Shown: positions 16,874 to 24,399 of the stretch, one piece after another
Position numbering within the stretch: the first letter of the stretch is position 1
Layout of the letters: the number at the start of each line of letters is the position of its first letter
Source: Microbispora rosea
GTDB taxonomy: Bacteria > Actinomycetota > Actinomycetes > Streptosporangiales > Streptosporangiaceae
Direction: 5' to 3'
Assembly (NCBI RefSeq): GCF_900156315.1
Contig: NZ_FTNI01000015.1
Coordinates: 141,268 to 205,267 of the forward strand
DNA: 64,000 nt
Made by a program: the position numbers and the translations under genes
Notes under the pieces: model-generated
The model's database searches: none
What the model was told of the DNA's origin: nothing
The model's input: the letters and a program-made list of their open reading frames with translations, nothing else

Positions 16874-18139
16874 GTGATTGACCTGCGAACCCTTCGTGAG
16901 GACCCTGACCGGCTCCGGGCGTCGCAGCGCGTCCGCGGCGAGGACGACTCGGTCGTGGAGACCCTGCTGTCGCTCGACGAGCGCCGCCGTGCCGCGCTCA
17001 ACAACTTCGAGTCGCTGCGCGCCGAGCAGAAGAGCATCGGCAAGTCGGTGTCCCGCGCGTCCGGAGACGAGCGCCAGGCGCTGCTCGACCGGGCGAAGGA
17101 ACTGGCCGCGCAGGTGAAGGCGGCCGAGACCGAGGCCGCCGCGCTGGCGAGCGAGCTTGACGAGCTGCTCATGACCGTCCCGAACTTCGTCGAGGAGGGC
17201 GCGCCCTCCGGCGGCGAGGACGACTACGTGGTGCTGGAGGAGGTCGGCGAGAAGCCGGTCTTCGACTTCGAGCCCCGCGACCACGTCGAGCTGGGCGAGC
17301 TGCTCGGCGCGATCGACACCGAGCGTGGGGCCAAGGTGTCCGGCGCCCGGTTCTTCTTCCTCAAGGGCGTCGGCGCGCGGCTGCAGCTCGGGCTGCTCAA
17401 CATGGCGATCCAGCAGGCCGTCGAGGCCGGCTTCACGCCGATGATCACGCCCGTTCTGGTCAAGCCCGAGGCGATGGCCGGCACCGGCTTCCTCGGCGCC
17501 CACGCGAGCGAGGTCTACCGGCTGGAAGCCGACGACCTCTACCTGGTCGGCACCAGCGAGGTGCCGCTTGCGGCCTACCACTCCGACGAGATCCTCGACC
17601 GGGCGGCGCTGCCGATGCGGTACGCCGGCTGGTCGTCCTGCTTCCGGCGTGAGGCCGGGTCGTACGGCAAGGACACCCGGGGCATCATCCGCGTCCACCA
17701 GTTCGACAAGGTGGAGATGTTCTCCTACTGCCGTCCCGAGGACGCGCACGAGGAGCACCTGCGGCTCCTCGCCTGGGAGAGGGAGATGCTGGAGAAGGTC
17801 GAGGTCCCCTACCGCGTGATCGACGTGGCGGGCGGCGACCTCGGCTCGTCGGCGGCGCGCAAGTACGACTGCGAGGGCTGGGTGCCCACGCAGGGCCGCT
17901 ACCGCGAGCTCACCTCGACCTCCAACTGCACCGACTTCCAGGCCCGCCGGCTGAAGGTGCGCTACCGGGACGAGGACGGCAAGCCGCAGCACGTGGCCAC
18001 GCTCAACGGCACGCTGGCGACCACCCGCTGGATCGTGGCGATCCTGGAGAACCACCAGCAGGCCGACGGCTCGGTGGTCGTCCCCAAGGCGCTGCGGCCG
18101 TACGTGGGACTCGACGTTCTGGAACCGCTGTCGCGGTAG
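16874..18139 (+). CDS. serS: Serine--tRNA ligase
   Basis: A 421-residue class II aminoacyl-tRNA synthetase. The N-terminal coiled-coil arm (about 30-110, rich in Glu/Arg/Ala) binds the long variable arm of tRNA-Ser. Motif 2 is seen in [20 protein letters not shown], motif 3 in [15 protein letters not shown], and the serine/tRNA-binding stretch [13 protein letters not shown]. Full family length and all motifs are present. It charges serine and serves selenocysteine tRNA where present. Confidence 0.97.
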   Translation: MIDLRTLREDPDRLRASQRVRGEDDSVVETLLSLDERRRAALNNFESLRAEQKSIGKSVSRASGDERQALLDRAKELAAQVKAAETEAAALASELDELLMTVPNFVEEGAPSGGEDDYVVLEEVGEKPVFDFEPRDHVELGELLGAIDTERGAKVSGARFFFLKGVGARLQLGLLNMAIQQAVEAGFTPMITPVLVKPEAMAGTGFLGAHASEVYRLEADDLYLVGTSEVPLAAYHSDEILDRAALPMRYAGWSSCFRREAGSYGKDTRGIIRVHQFDKVEMFSYCRPEDAHEEHLRLLAWEREMLEKVEVPYRVIDVAGGDLGSSAARKYDCEGWVPTQGRYRELTSTSNCTDFQARRLKVRYRDEDGKPQHVATLNGTLATTRWIVAILENHQQADGSVVVPKALRPYVGLDVLEPLSR

Positions 18140-18161
18140 AAGACCCACGACTCAGATCGAG

Positions 18162-18200
18162 GACCTCCGGATGTGGTGCCGCCCACCGCGTCCGGGGGTC
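18162..18200 (+). terminator. serS terminator hairpin
   Basis: GACCTCCGGATG (18162-18173) pairs with CGTCCGGGGGTC (18189-18200): twelve pairs counting two G-U wobbles, 15-nt loop, no U-tract. Confidence 0.6.
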
Positions 18201-18447
18201 TTCGCGTCTCACGGTGACGTTCTGCGGCGGGTTCCGGGATAGCCACCCGCGTTGGTGGGGAATGCCTCCGTCGTCCACCGAAAGTGCAATCCGCACCTTT
18301 GACGGCAGGACCGTCAGATGTGATGTAAATCTCGTGGTTCGGAGGGCATCCGAGCGTCGAGAAGGCCTCTGTTCGTGAAACTTTCATGCGCTCGGCCTTC
18401 CGGGGGTCCGCCCCCCGGCTCACGGCCGGGCACCCCCGGACATGCGA

Positions 18448-18479
18448 AAGGCGGGGCTCGCAACCGCGAACCCCGCCTT
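18448..18479 (-). terminator. Cold-shock gene terminator
   Basis: AAGGCGGGG(C)TCGC pairs with GCGA(A)CCCCGCCTT around an AACC loop, a strong 13-pair stem 12 bp past the cold-shock stop codon. It can also act on transcripts arriving from serS. Confidence 0.75.
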
Positions 18480-18491
18480 CGTCAAGTCAGG

Positions 18492-18695
18492 TCAGATGCC
18501 CCGGACGTTCGACGCCTGCGGACCCTTCGGACCGGCGATGACCTCGAACTCGACCCGCTGGCCGTCCTCGAGGTTGCGGTAGCCGCTGCCCGTGATCGCG
18601 GAGAAGTGCACGAACACGTCGGGCTCGCCGCCGTCCGGTGCGATGAAGCCGAAGCCCTTCTCAGCGTTGAACCACTTGACGGTTCCCTGAGCCAT
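18492..18695 (-). CDS. CspA-type cold-shock protein
   Basis: A 67-residue single cold-shock domain beginning [21 protein letters not shown]1 (KGFGFI) and RNP2 (VFVHF) RNA-binding motifs are intact. The start is set by TTAGGGAGA, 7 nt upstream of ATG 18695. The 180-bp upstream region is less GC-rich than the surroundings and probably holds a long 5' leader typical of such genes. It binds single-stranded RNA and DNA as a chaperone. Confidence 0.95.
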   Translation of the reverse strand: MAQGTVKWFNAEKGFGFIAPDGGEPDVFVHFSAITGSGYRNLEDGQRVEFEVIAGPKGPQASNVRGI

Positions 18696-18935
18696 TACTG
18701 CTCTCCCTAAGGAAGTGAATCTTGGGGACCACACCTCGTGGACCCCGGGTGTGTCGCACAGCTCCCCGGGTGGCTCATACAGTCAAACTGGTTTTCGCTA
18801 CGGGAACAGCTAATACAACGCCTTCACATCTAACACTATGTAGCCCGTTGGTGTTCCACGTCCGGCGGAGATTTCTCGCCCTACGTGTGGCAGAGGGCAT
18901 GGCACGGCATGTCTCGGTGCACACTGGAACCTGTC

Positions 18936-19733
18936 ATGACCTGCCCCCGCCTCGTCGCCACGGACCTCGACGGCACCGCCCTGCGCACCGACGGATCGAT
19001 CTCTCCACGCACCGCCGCCGCCTTCGCCCGGGTGGAGGAGTCCGGCGGCACTCTCGTCTTCGTGACCGGGCGGCCGCCCCGGTGGATGCACAGCGTCGCG
19101 GGAGCCGTACGGCACCGCGGGCTCGCGATCTGCGCGAACGGCGCGCTCGTCTACGACCTCCACACCGAGGAGATCGTCGAGTCGCACCTGATCGCGGCTG
19201 ACGTGCTCGAAGAGTGCGTCGCCCGGCTGCGGCGGCACGTGCCCGGTCTCGCGTTCTCCGTCGAGTACGAGGGGGGCTTCGCGCACGAGCCCGACTACGC
19301 GCTGGGGCGCTGGGACGCCCGGGAGCTGTCCTACGGGCAGATGGTCGCCGTCGCGGCGCTGACGTCCCGGCCGTGCGCCAAGCTGCTCGCACAGCACCCC
19401 TCGATGGACCCCGACGAGTTGCACCGGGGCGTGCTGGAGATCGTCGGGGACATGGTGACTCCGACCCACTCCAGCGGGCGGGCGCTGATCGAGATGAGCG
19501 CGCGCGGTGTGACGAAGGCCACGGCGCTGGCCACGCTGGCCGAGGAGCGGGGGATCAAGCCCGGGGAGGTGGTCGCCTTCGGCGACATGCCGAACGACCT
19601 GCCGATGCTGATCTGGGCCGGCACGTCGTACGCCGTGGCGAACGCCCACCGCGACGTGCTGGCCGCCGTCGATCACGTGACGGCGGCCAACAACGACGAC
19701 GGTGTGGCGGTCGTCCTCGAGACCCTGTTCTGA
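18936..19733 (+). CDS. HAD-superfamily hydrolase, Cof type
   Basis: A 265-residue phosphatase-like protein. Motif I is DLDGTAL (nucleophile Asp10, Asp12), motif II VFVTGRPP, and motif IV VVAFGDMPNDLPML. The C2b cap lies between about 85 and 180. Cof-type HADs dephosphorylate sugar phosphates, FMN or pyridoxal phosphate; the substrate is not predictable. ATG 18936 opens the conserved domain; GTG/ATG further upstream would add an unrelated extension. Convergent with bpa. Confidence 0.88.
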   Translation: MTCPRLVATDLDGTALRTDGSISPRTAAAFARVEESGGTLVFVTGRPPRWMHSVAGAVRHRGLAICANGALVYDLHTEEIVESHLIAADVLEECVARLRRHVPGLAFSVEYEGGFAHEPDYALGRWDARELSYGQMVAVAALTSRPCAKLLAQHPSMDPDELHRGVLEIVGDMVTPTHSSGRALIEMSARGVTKATALATLAEERGIKPGEVVAFGDMPNDLPMLIWAGTSYAVANAHRDVLAAVDHVTAANNDDGVAVVLETLF

Positions 19734-19754
19734 GCCGGCGGGGTATCGGGGGTT

Positions 19755-20282
19755 CTACAGGTAGGGGCCGCCCGCGCGGTGGCCCTGGTCGTCCTGCCCG
19801 GTCTGGGGCATGCCGCCGGGGAGTGCGCGGCGCATCTGCTCCAGCTGCGCCCGGGCGGCCATCTGCTGCGCGAACAGCGTGGTCTGGATGCCGTGGAACA
19901 GGCCCTCCAGCCAGCCGACGAGCTGGGCGTGCGCGACTCTCAGCTCCGCGTCGCTCGGCGGGGTCTCGTTCTCGTCGCTGAACGGCAGGGACAGCCGTTC
20001 CAGCTCCGCGACCAGTTCGGGGGCGAGGCCCTCCTCCAGCTCCTTGATGGAGCTCTGGTGGATGTCCTTGAGCCGCTTGCGGCTGGCCTCGTCGAGGGGA
20101 GCCGCCCGCACCTCCTCCAACAGCTGGCGGATCATGCTGCCGATCCGCATGACCTTGGCGGGCTGCTCCACCAGGTCGGCGACGGACCGCTCCTCGTGCT
20201 CGCCATTACCGTTGCCGCCGGAGACCGAAAGGCCCTGCGGACCCACGACCACGATCTGCGGCGTGCTCTCGTCTGCGTTCAT
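19755..20282 (-). CDS. bpa: Bacterial proteasome activator
   Basis: A 175-residue helical protein of the Bpa/PafE family (formerly DUF2587), which forms a dodecameric ring that opens the gate of the actinobacterial 20S proteasome independently of ATP and Mpa/ARC. Core stretches are VEQPAKVMRIGSMIRQLLEEVRAAPLDE and RVAHAQLVGWLEGLFHGIQT. The C-terminus ends GGPYL, where the Tyr in the penultimate position is the gate-opening HbYX-like element. Its presence implies a proteasome locus elsewhere in the genome. ATG 20282 is the family start. Confidence 0.92.
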   Translation of the reverse strand: MNADESTPQIVVVGPQGLSVSGGNGNGEHEERSVADLVEQPAKVMRIGSMIRQLLEEVRAAPLDEASRKRLKDIHQSSIKELEEGLAPELVAELERLSLPFSDENETPPSDAELRVAHAQLVGWLEGLFHGIQTTLFAQQMAARAQLEQMRRALPGGMPQTGQDDQGHRAGGPYL

Positions 20283-20340
20283 CGATCGCTTACAACTCCT
20301 GATTCGCCGGGGCACACCGTGCTCACCCCTTCAACTTAAC

Positions 20341-21303
20341 TCACCTGACCAGCAGCAGCTTTCCGATGTGTTCACCCTCCTCTAGCATCTGGTGGGCGAG
20401 GGCGGCCTGGTCGAGGGGGATCCGTTCGTGCACCACGGGCCGTACGGCTCCGGCGGCGACGAGCGGCCACACGTTGTCCACCACGCCCCGGCAGATCACG
20501 CCCTTGTCGTCCACCGGACGGTTGCGCAGCGCGGTCGCCTGGACCGAGGCCCGCTTGGCGAGCAGCGTGCCGAGGTCGAGCTCGCCCTTCGCGCCGCCCT
20601 GCATGCCGATGACGACCAGGCGGCCGCCGGTGGCGAGGGCGCGCAGGTTCCCGGGCAGGTACTTCGCGCCGATGATGTCGAGGATCACGTCGGCCTGCCC
20701 CTCGAACCGCTCGGCGAAGTCCTCGTCGCGGTAGTTGACGCCCTCGTCCGCGCCGAGCTCGCGGCAGCGCGCGAGCTTGTCCGCGGAGCCGGCCGTCACG
20801 AGTACGCGGGAGCCGTACGCCTTGGCGATCTGGACGGCCATGGTGCCGATGCCGCTCGCGCCGCCGTGGACGAGCAGGGTCTCGCCCTTTCGCAGGCGGG
20901 CGGTCATGAAGACGTTCGACCACACCGTGCAGGCGACCTCGGGGAGGCCGGCGGCCTCGTCCAGCGCGACGCCCTCCGGCACCGGCATCACCTGCTGCCA
21001 GGGCACCGCCACCCGTTCGGCGTACCCGCCGCCGGCCAGCAGGGCGCAGACGCGGTCGCCGGGCGCGAGATGGGGGACGTTCTCGCCGACTTCGACGATC
21101 GTGCCGGAGCATTCGAGTCCCGGGATCTCGGAGGCCCCGGGCGGCGGCGGGTAGAAGCCGCGGCGCTGGAGCAGGTCCGCCCGGTTGACGGCCGAGGCGG
21201 CGACGTCGATGAGCACCCCACCTGCGCCGGGACGCGGGTCGGGCACTTCCTTCCAGGCCAAAACCTCAGGTCCGCCGGGTTCGGAAATCACGATCGCACG
21301 CAT
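20341..21303 (-). CDS. NAD(P)H-quinone oxidoreductase, PIG3-like medium-chain dehydrogenase
   Basis: A 320-residue zinc-free MDR enzyme. N-terminal MRAIVISEPGGPEVL and NRADLLQRRGFYPPPPGAS are typical of TP53I3/PIG3-like quinone reductases; the NADPH site is VHGGASGIGTMAVQIAKAYG. The zinc ligands of alcohol dehydrogenases are absent. It reduces quinones by one or two electrons. The gene ends 58 bp from bpa's start and both point the same way; ATG 21303 has its own -10 signal. Confidence 0.9.
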   Translation of the reverse strand: MRAIVISEPGGPEVLAWKEVPDPRPGAGGVLIDVAASAVNRADLLQRRGFYPPPPGASEIPGLECSGTIVEVGENVPHLAPGDRVCALLAGGGYAERVAVPWQQVMPVPEGVALDEAAGLPEVACTVWSNVFMTARLRKGETLLVHGGASGIGTMAVQIAKAYGSRVLVTAGSADKLARCRELGADEGVNYRDEDFAERFEGQADVILDIIGAKYLPGNLRALATGGRLVVIGMQGGAKGELDLGTLLAKRASVQATALRNRPVDDKGVICRGVVDNVWPLVAAGAVRPVVHERIPLDQAALAHQMLEEGEHIGKLLLVR

Positions 21304-21310
21304 GTGACCT

Positions 21311-21316
21311 AAAGTA
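21311..21316 (-). promoter_or_regulatory. -10 hexamer TACTTT for the quinone oxidoreductase gene
   Basis: On the minus strand TACTTT ends 7 nt before ATG 21303; leaderless layout. Confidence 0.45.
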
Positions 21317-21417
21317 GCGTGGCGGAGAACTCGGCGGTTGCCCGCATTCACCGTATTACGTGGCGCTAATCTGCAATGTGTTTGCTACCCCATTAGCCCA
21401 GCCCGAGGGGGTACACG

Positions 21418-23958
21418 GTGGCGAGACATGATCGTGAGGATCCGCATTCTCTCGAGGACCAGCTGGCATGGCTTGACGCGATCAAGGAAATGCCCGACGA
21501 GGTGGAGATAGCGGTCAGCGCGGTTACCTCCGCCACGCTCGCGTCTCCACAGCCGCCACCGCCCGCGGACCCCGAGCTCGCCTCGCCGTACCCGGCCGAC
21601 CCCTGGAGCCTCGTCCCGGCCGAGCCCGCGTCCGGCGGCCTGCTCCGCGGCGCGGCCGACGGCGCGACCGGCTCCGCGTACGGCACCTCGGTGCAGGAGG
21701 ACGCGCAGACATCCGAGGCGTCGTCCACGGGTCCCGTCCGCGATCCCCTCTTCGATCCCGACTATTCGGGGCGTTTTGGGCGTGAAAGCGGCAAAAAGTC
21801 CGGTTTTGGGGCTGGCTATGGCGCCGACTCGACCTACGGCGACACGAACTTCCGCGACACGACGGCCTTCGGCGACTCGAGCTTCGGCGATACGAGCTTC
21901 GGTGACTCGGGTTACGGTGACTCGGGTTTCGGCGACACGACGAACTTGAGTGACACGGCGGCCTTCCTGACCAGGCCCTCGTCCTCGCCTGCGTCCTCGT
22001 CCTCGTCCTCGTCCTCGCCTGTGGATCCGCGTGAGGACGCGCCGGCCGAGTCGCCCACCGCGAGCACCGCGTTCGGCACGCCGCCGGAGACGAGGAGCGA
22101 GGAGCCCGCCACCTCGACGGGGCCGGTGAACGCCCCGTCGTTCGGCTCGTCGTTCGGTAGTGGGGCGGCGTCGGAGTCGTCCTCCGAGCGGACGCCGGAC
22201 CGTACTGCCGAGCCGTCGTTCCCGGGGTCTTCCGACGCCTCTTCCGGCTCGGGATCGGAGTCCTCCGAGGACACCTCGAACGCGACGCAGGAGACGCCGG
22301 GCGACGACCAGGCCTCAACGGACGACGACGGCCACCCCGCCCCGCAGCCGGGCGGGCTGAGCGGTCCCTCGTCCTTCACCACCCCCCTGTTCGGTGACGC
22401 CTTCCCCGGCTCCCCTGCGGACACCGACGCGTACAAGAACCTCGGCGCGTTCTCCGGCAGCGAGTCGGCCACGCCCTTCGTCTCCCCGGCGTCCGGCACG
22501 TCGTCCACCAAGGAGTCGCTGCGGGGCTGGCTGGAGCCCGCTGTGCCGGTGCCGGCCGCCCAGCAGGAACCTGCCGTCCCCGACGAGCCGGAGGAGCCGC
22601 CCGCGCCACCGGAGATCCCGTCTCCGTTCGCCACCCCACGGGCCGAGGCCGTGCCGGACTTCGCGGACGACCGTTTCACCGGCTCCCTGCGGGACGACTT
22701 GGCCGCCGAGGAGCGGAAGCCGTACGAGCCGGGTCCGGTCGCGGCGCCGACGCCCCCGCCCCCACCCGCGCCGTCGCCTCAGCCCGCACCGCCACCGGTG
22801 CCGTCGCTGGCGCCTCAACCCGCGCCCGAGCGCGCCTCGGCGCCGAGCCCCGCACCGGCCGAGGCGCCGGCCGTGGAACGGGACGCGGTGGCGGAACGGG
22901 AGGCGTACCAGCCCCCGCGCCGGCCGGCTCCCGCCTCCGCCTTCAGCTCGCCCGCGCGTACGACGGGGAAGTCGGCGGGGTCGAAGCCGACCGCCGACAG
23001 CCTCGATCCGGTCACCCTGCTGAGGGGCCGGCGGAACGCTCCCTCGACAGGCTGGCGGCGGCTGATCTACAAGGCGTCCGCCGGGATAATCAAACCGGGT
23101 GAGGCCCCGGAGGTGCGGCGGCGTCGTGAACTCGTGCAGCGCGCCCGCACGCCCGTCGCCACCGGTCACCACCGGGTCGCCGTGCTCAGCCTCAAGGGCG
23201 GGGTGGGCAAGACCACGACGACCGTCGGGCTCGGCGCCACGCTCGCGCAGGTGCGCGGCGACCGTGTCATCGCGGTCGACGCCAACCCCGACCGTGGAAC
23301 GCTTTCCGACAAGGTCGAGCTGGAGACTTCGGCCACCGTACGGGACCTGCTGAACGAGCGCGCGCAGATCAAGCGGTACGTAGACATCCGGGCCTTCACC
23401 TCGCAGACCCCCTCGCGGCTGGAGATCCTGGCGTCGGACCGCGACCCATCGGTGTCGGAGGCGTTCAGCGCCAAGGACTACCACGCGGTGGCGAATGTGC
23501 TGGAGAACTTCTACTCCATCTGCATCACCGACTGCGGTACCGGTCTCCTGCACTCCGCCATGTCGGGTGTGCTCGGCATGGCCGACCAGATCGTGCTGGT
23601 CAGCTCGCCGTCCGTAGACGGCGCCCGGGCGGCCTCGGCCACACTGGACTGGCTGGAGGCGCACCACTACGGCGACCTCGTCCGGGCCGCCACCGTGGTG
23701 CTCTGCAGCGTACGGCCGCGGTCGAAGTCCACGGTGGACCTCGACAAGCTGGAGGCCCACTTTGCCGCCCGCTGCCGCACTGTGGTCCGCGTGCCGTACG
23801 ACGCCCACCTGGAGGAGGGTGCGGAGATCGACCTGGACCGCCTCCAGCAGGCCACCAGGGACGCCTACCTTCGTCTGGCGGCGTCCGTGGGCGACGGCTT
23901 CGCCGGGCCGCAGGCGCTGGCCGCGCCCAGGTTCTCGGAGATCCCGGACCACCTGTGA
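21418..23958 (+). CDS. MinD/ParA-like ATPase with a 540-residue disordered N-terminal arm
   Basis: An 846-residue protein. Residues 1-540 are acidic, then Ser/Pro-rich low complexity, with FGD[ST]-type repeats near 140-183 and a run of Pro at about 440-490. The C-terminal 250 residues are a deviant-Walker-A ATPase: SLKGGVGKTTTTVGLG (from residue 591), VDANPDRGTL, and ITDCGTGLLHSAM in place of the usual Walker B D. The arrangement resembles EspI-like and other actinobacterial MinD-type proteins that position membrane or secretion machinery. GTG 21418 follows GAGGGGG. It lies just upstream of tRNA-Ser; no ParB or ESX gene is adjacent. Confidence 0.82.
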   Translation: MARHDREDPHSLEDQLAWLDAIKEMPDEVEIAVSAVTSATLASPQPPPPADPELASPYPADPWSLVPAEPASGGLLRGAADGATGSAYGTSVQEDAQTSEASSTGPVRDPLFDPDYSGRFGRESGKKSGFGAGYGADSTYGDTNFRDTTAFGDSSFGDTSFGDSGYGDSGFGDTTNLSDTAAFLTRPSSSPASSSSSSSSPVDPREDAPAESPTASTAFGTPPETRSEEPATSTGPVNAPSFGSSFGSGAASESSSERTPDRTAEPSFPGSSDASSGSGSESSEDTSNATQETPGDDQASTDDDGHPAPQPGGLSGPSSFTTPLFGDAFPGSPADTDAYKNLGAFSGSESATPFVSPASGTSSTKESLRGWLEPAVPVPAAQQEPAVPDEPEEPPAPPEIPSPFATPRAEAVPDFADDRFTGSLRDDLAAEERKPYEPGPVAAPTPPPPPAPSPQPAPPPVPSLAPQPAPERASAPSPAPAEAPAVERDAVAEREAYQPPRRPAPASAFSSPARTTGKSAGSKPTADSLDPVTLLRGRRNAPSTGWRRLIYKASAGIIKPGEAPEVRRRRELVQRARTPVATGHHRVAVLSLKGGVGKTTTTVGLGATLAQVRGDRVIAVDANPDRGTLSDKVELETSATVRDLLNERAQIKRYVDIRAFTSQTPSRLEILASDRDPSVSEAFSAKDYHAVANVLENFYSICITDCGTGLLHSAMSGVLGMADQIVLVSSPSVDGARAASATLDWLEAHHYGDLVRAATVVLCSVRPRSKSTVDLDKLEAHFAARCRTVVRVPYDAHLEEGAEIDLDRLQQATRDAYLRLAASVGDGFAGPQALAAPRFSEIPDHL
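21835..21964 (+). repeat. In-frame FGD[ST]-type repeat tract
   Basis: About eight degenerate units of five to six residues (YGDTN, AFGDSS, FGDTS, FGDSG, YGDSG, FGDTT) are coded by repeats of TTCGGCGACWCG-like sequence inside the MinD-like gene. This points to slippage or duplication in the disordered arm. Confidence 0.75.
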
Positions 23959-24056
23959 CTGAGCGCGGAGCGAGGATGATCTCTTTCACGGTCGCGGTCG
24001 TGTACCGGAGAGTGAGAGACTAGGCTGCTGCGTGGCGTTCCAGCATGGGGCGCCGG

Positions 24057-24145
24057 GGAGAGCTCGCCTAGTGGACGATGGCGGCGGTCTTGAAAACCGC
24101 TAGGCCGGGTGACCGGTCTCGTGGGTTCGAATCCCACGCTCTCCG
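24057..24145 (+). tRNA. tRNA-Ser (anticodon UGA)
   Basis: Acceptor GGAGAGC pairs with GCTCTCC and is followed by discriminator G. The anticodon stem GCGGT/ACCGC carries loop CTTGAAA with anticodon TGA. A long variable arm (class II tRNA) and T-arm GTGGG-TTCGAAT-CCCAC are present. The 89-nt gene reads UCA and related serine codons. CCA is not encoded. Its 3' half has a degenerate copy at 37269-37326. Confidence 0.95.
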
Positions 24146-24158
24146 CTCGACCAGCCAA

Positions 24159-24200
24159 AACGGCGTCTGACCAGCGGTTTCGCTCGGTTCAGACGCCGTT
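24159..24200 (+). terminator. Terminator after tRNA-Ser
   Basis: AACGGCGTCTGA (24159-24170) pairs perfectly with TCAGACGCCGTT (24189-24200), 12 bp with an 18-nt loop, starting 13 bp past the tRNA. Confidence 0.75.
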
Positions 24201-24399
24201 GATCGTTCCGGCTATGCGCAGCCGTACGCCACCCTGAGCAGCCCTCAGCCGCTGTCCGCGGGATATACGCAAAATGATCCTGTTGGTGTTTCCGCACGTC
24301 ATGGGTGTCGCAGGCCGGGGCAGCGCTAATCCGCCCACAGGCCTCCCCAGCTACCGCCTCCCAGACGGGAGCCTCGCCTGACACCCCCGGCAACTGCAC

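Larger units (their letters stand above)
18140..18491. other. Intergenic region between serS and the cold-shock gene
   Basis: This 352-bp gap holds the serS terminator (18162-18200), GC-rich short hairpins such as GACGG/CCGTC at 18301-18316, and the cold-shock gene terminator (18448-18479). No credible coding frame with actinobacterial codon bias was seen. Confidence 0.6.

Noticed and set aside
23865..24158. Minus-strand ORF with VGFEPTRPVTRPSG over the tRNA
   Set aside because: Another classic antisense-tRNA artefact.
24100..24399. Minus-strand ORF ending GERGIRTHETGHPA across the tRNA
   Set aside because: This is the well-known false ORF antisense to tRNA-Ser; the tRNA is intact and the frame has no domain.
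24146..24399. Integrase or excisionase gene next to the tRNA
   Set aside because: No frame with tyrosine or serine recombinase motifs in this gap.
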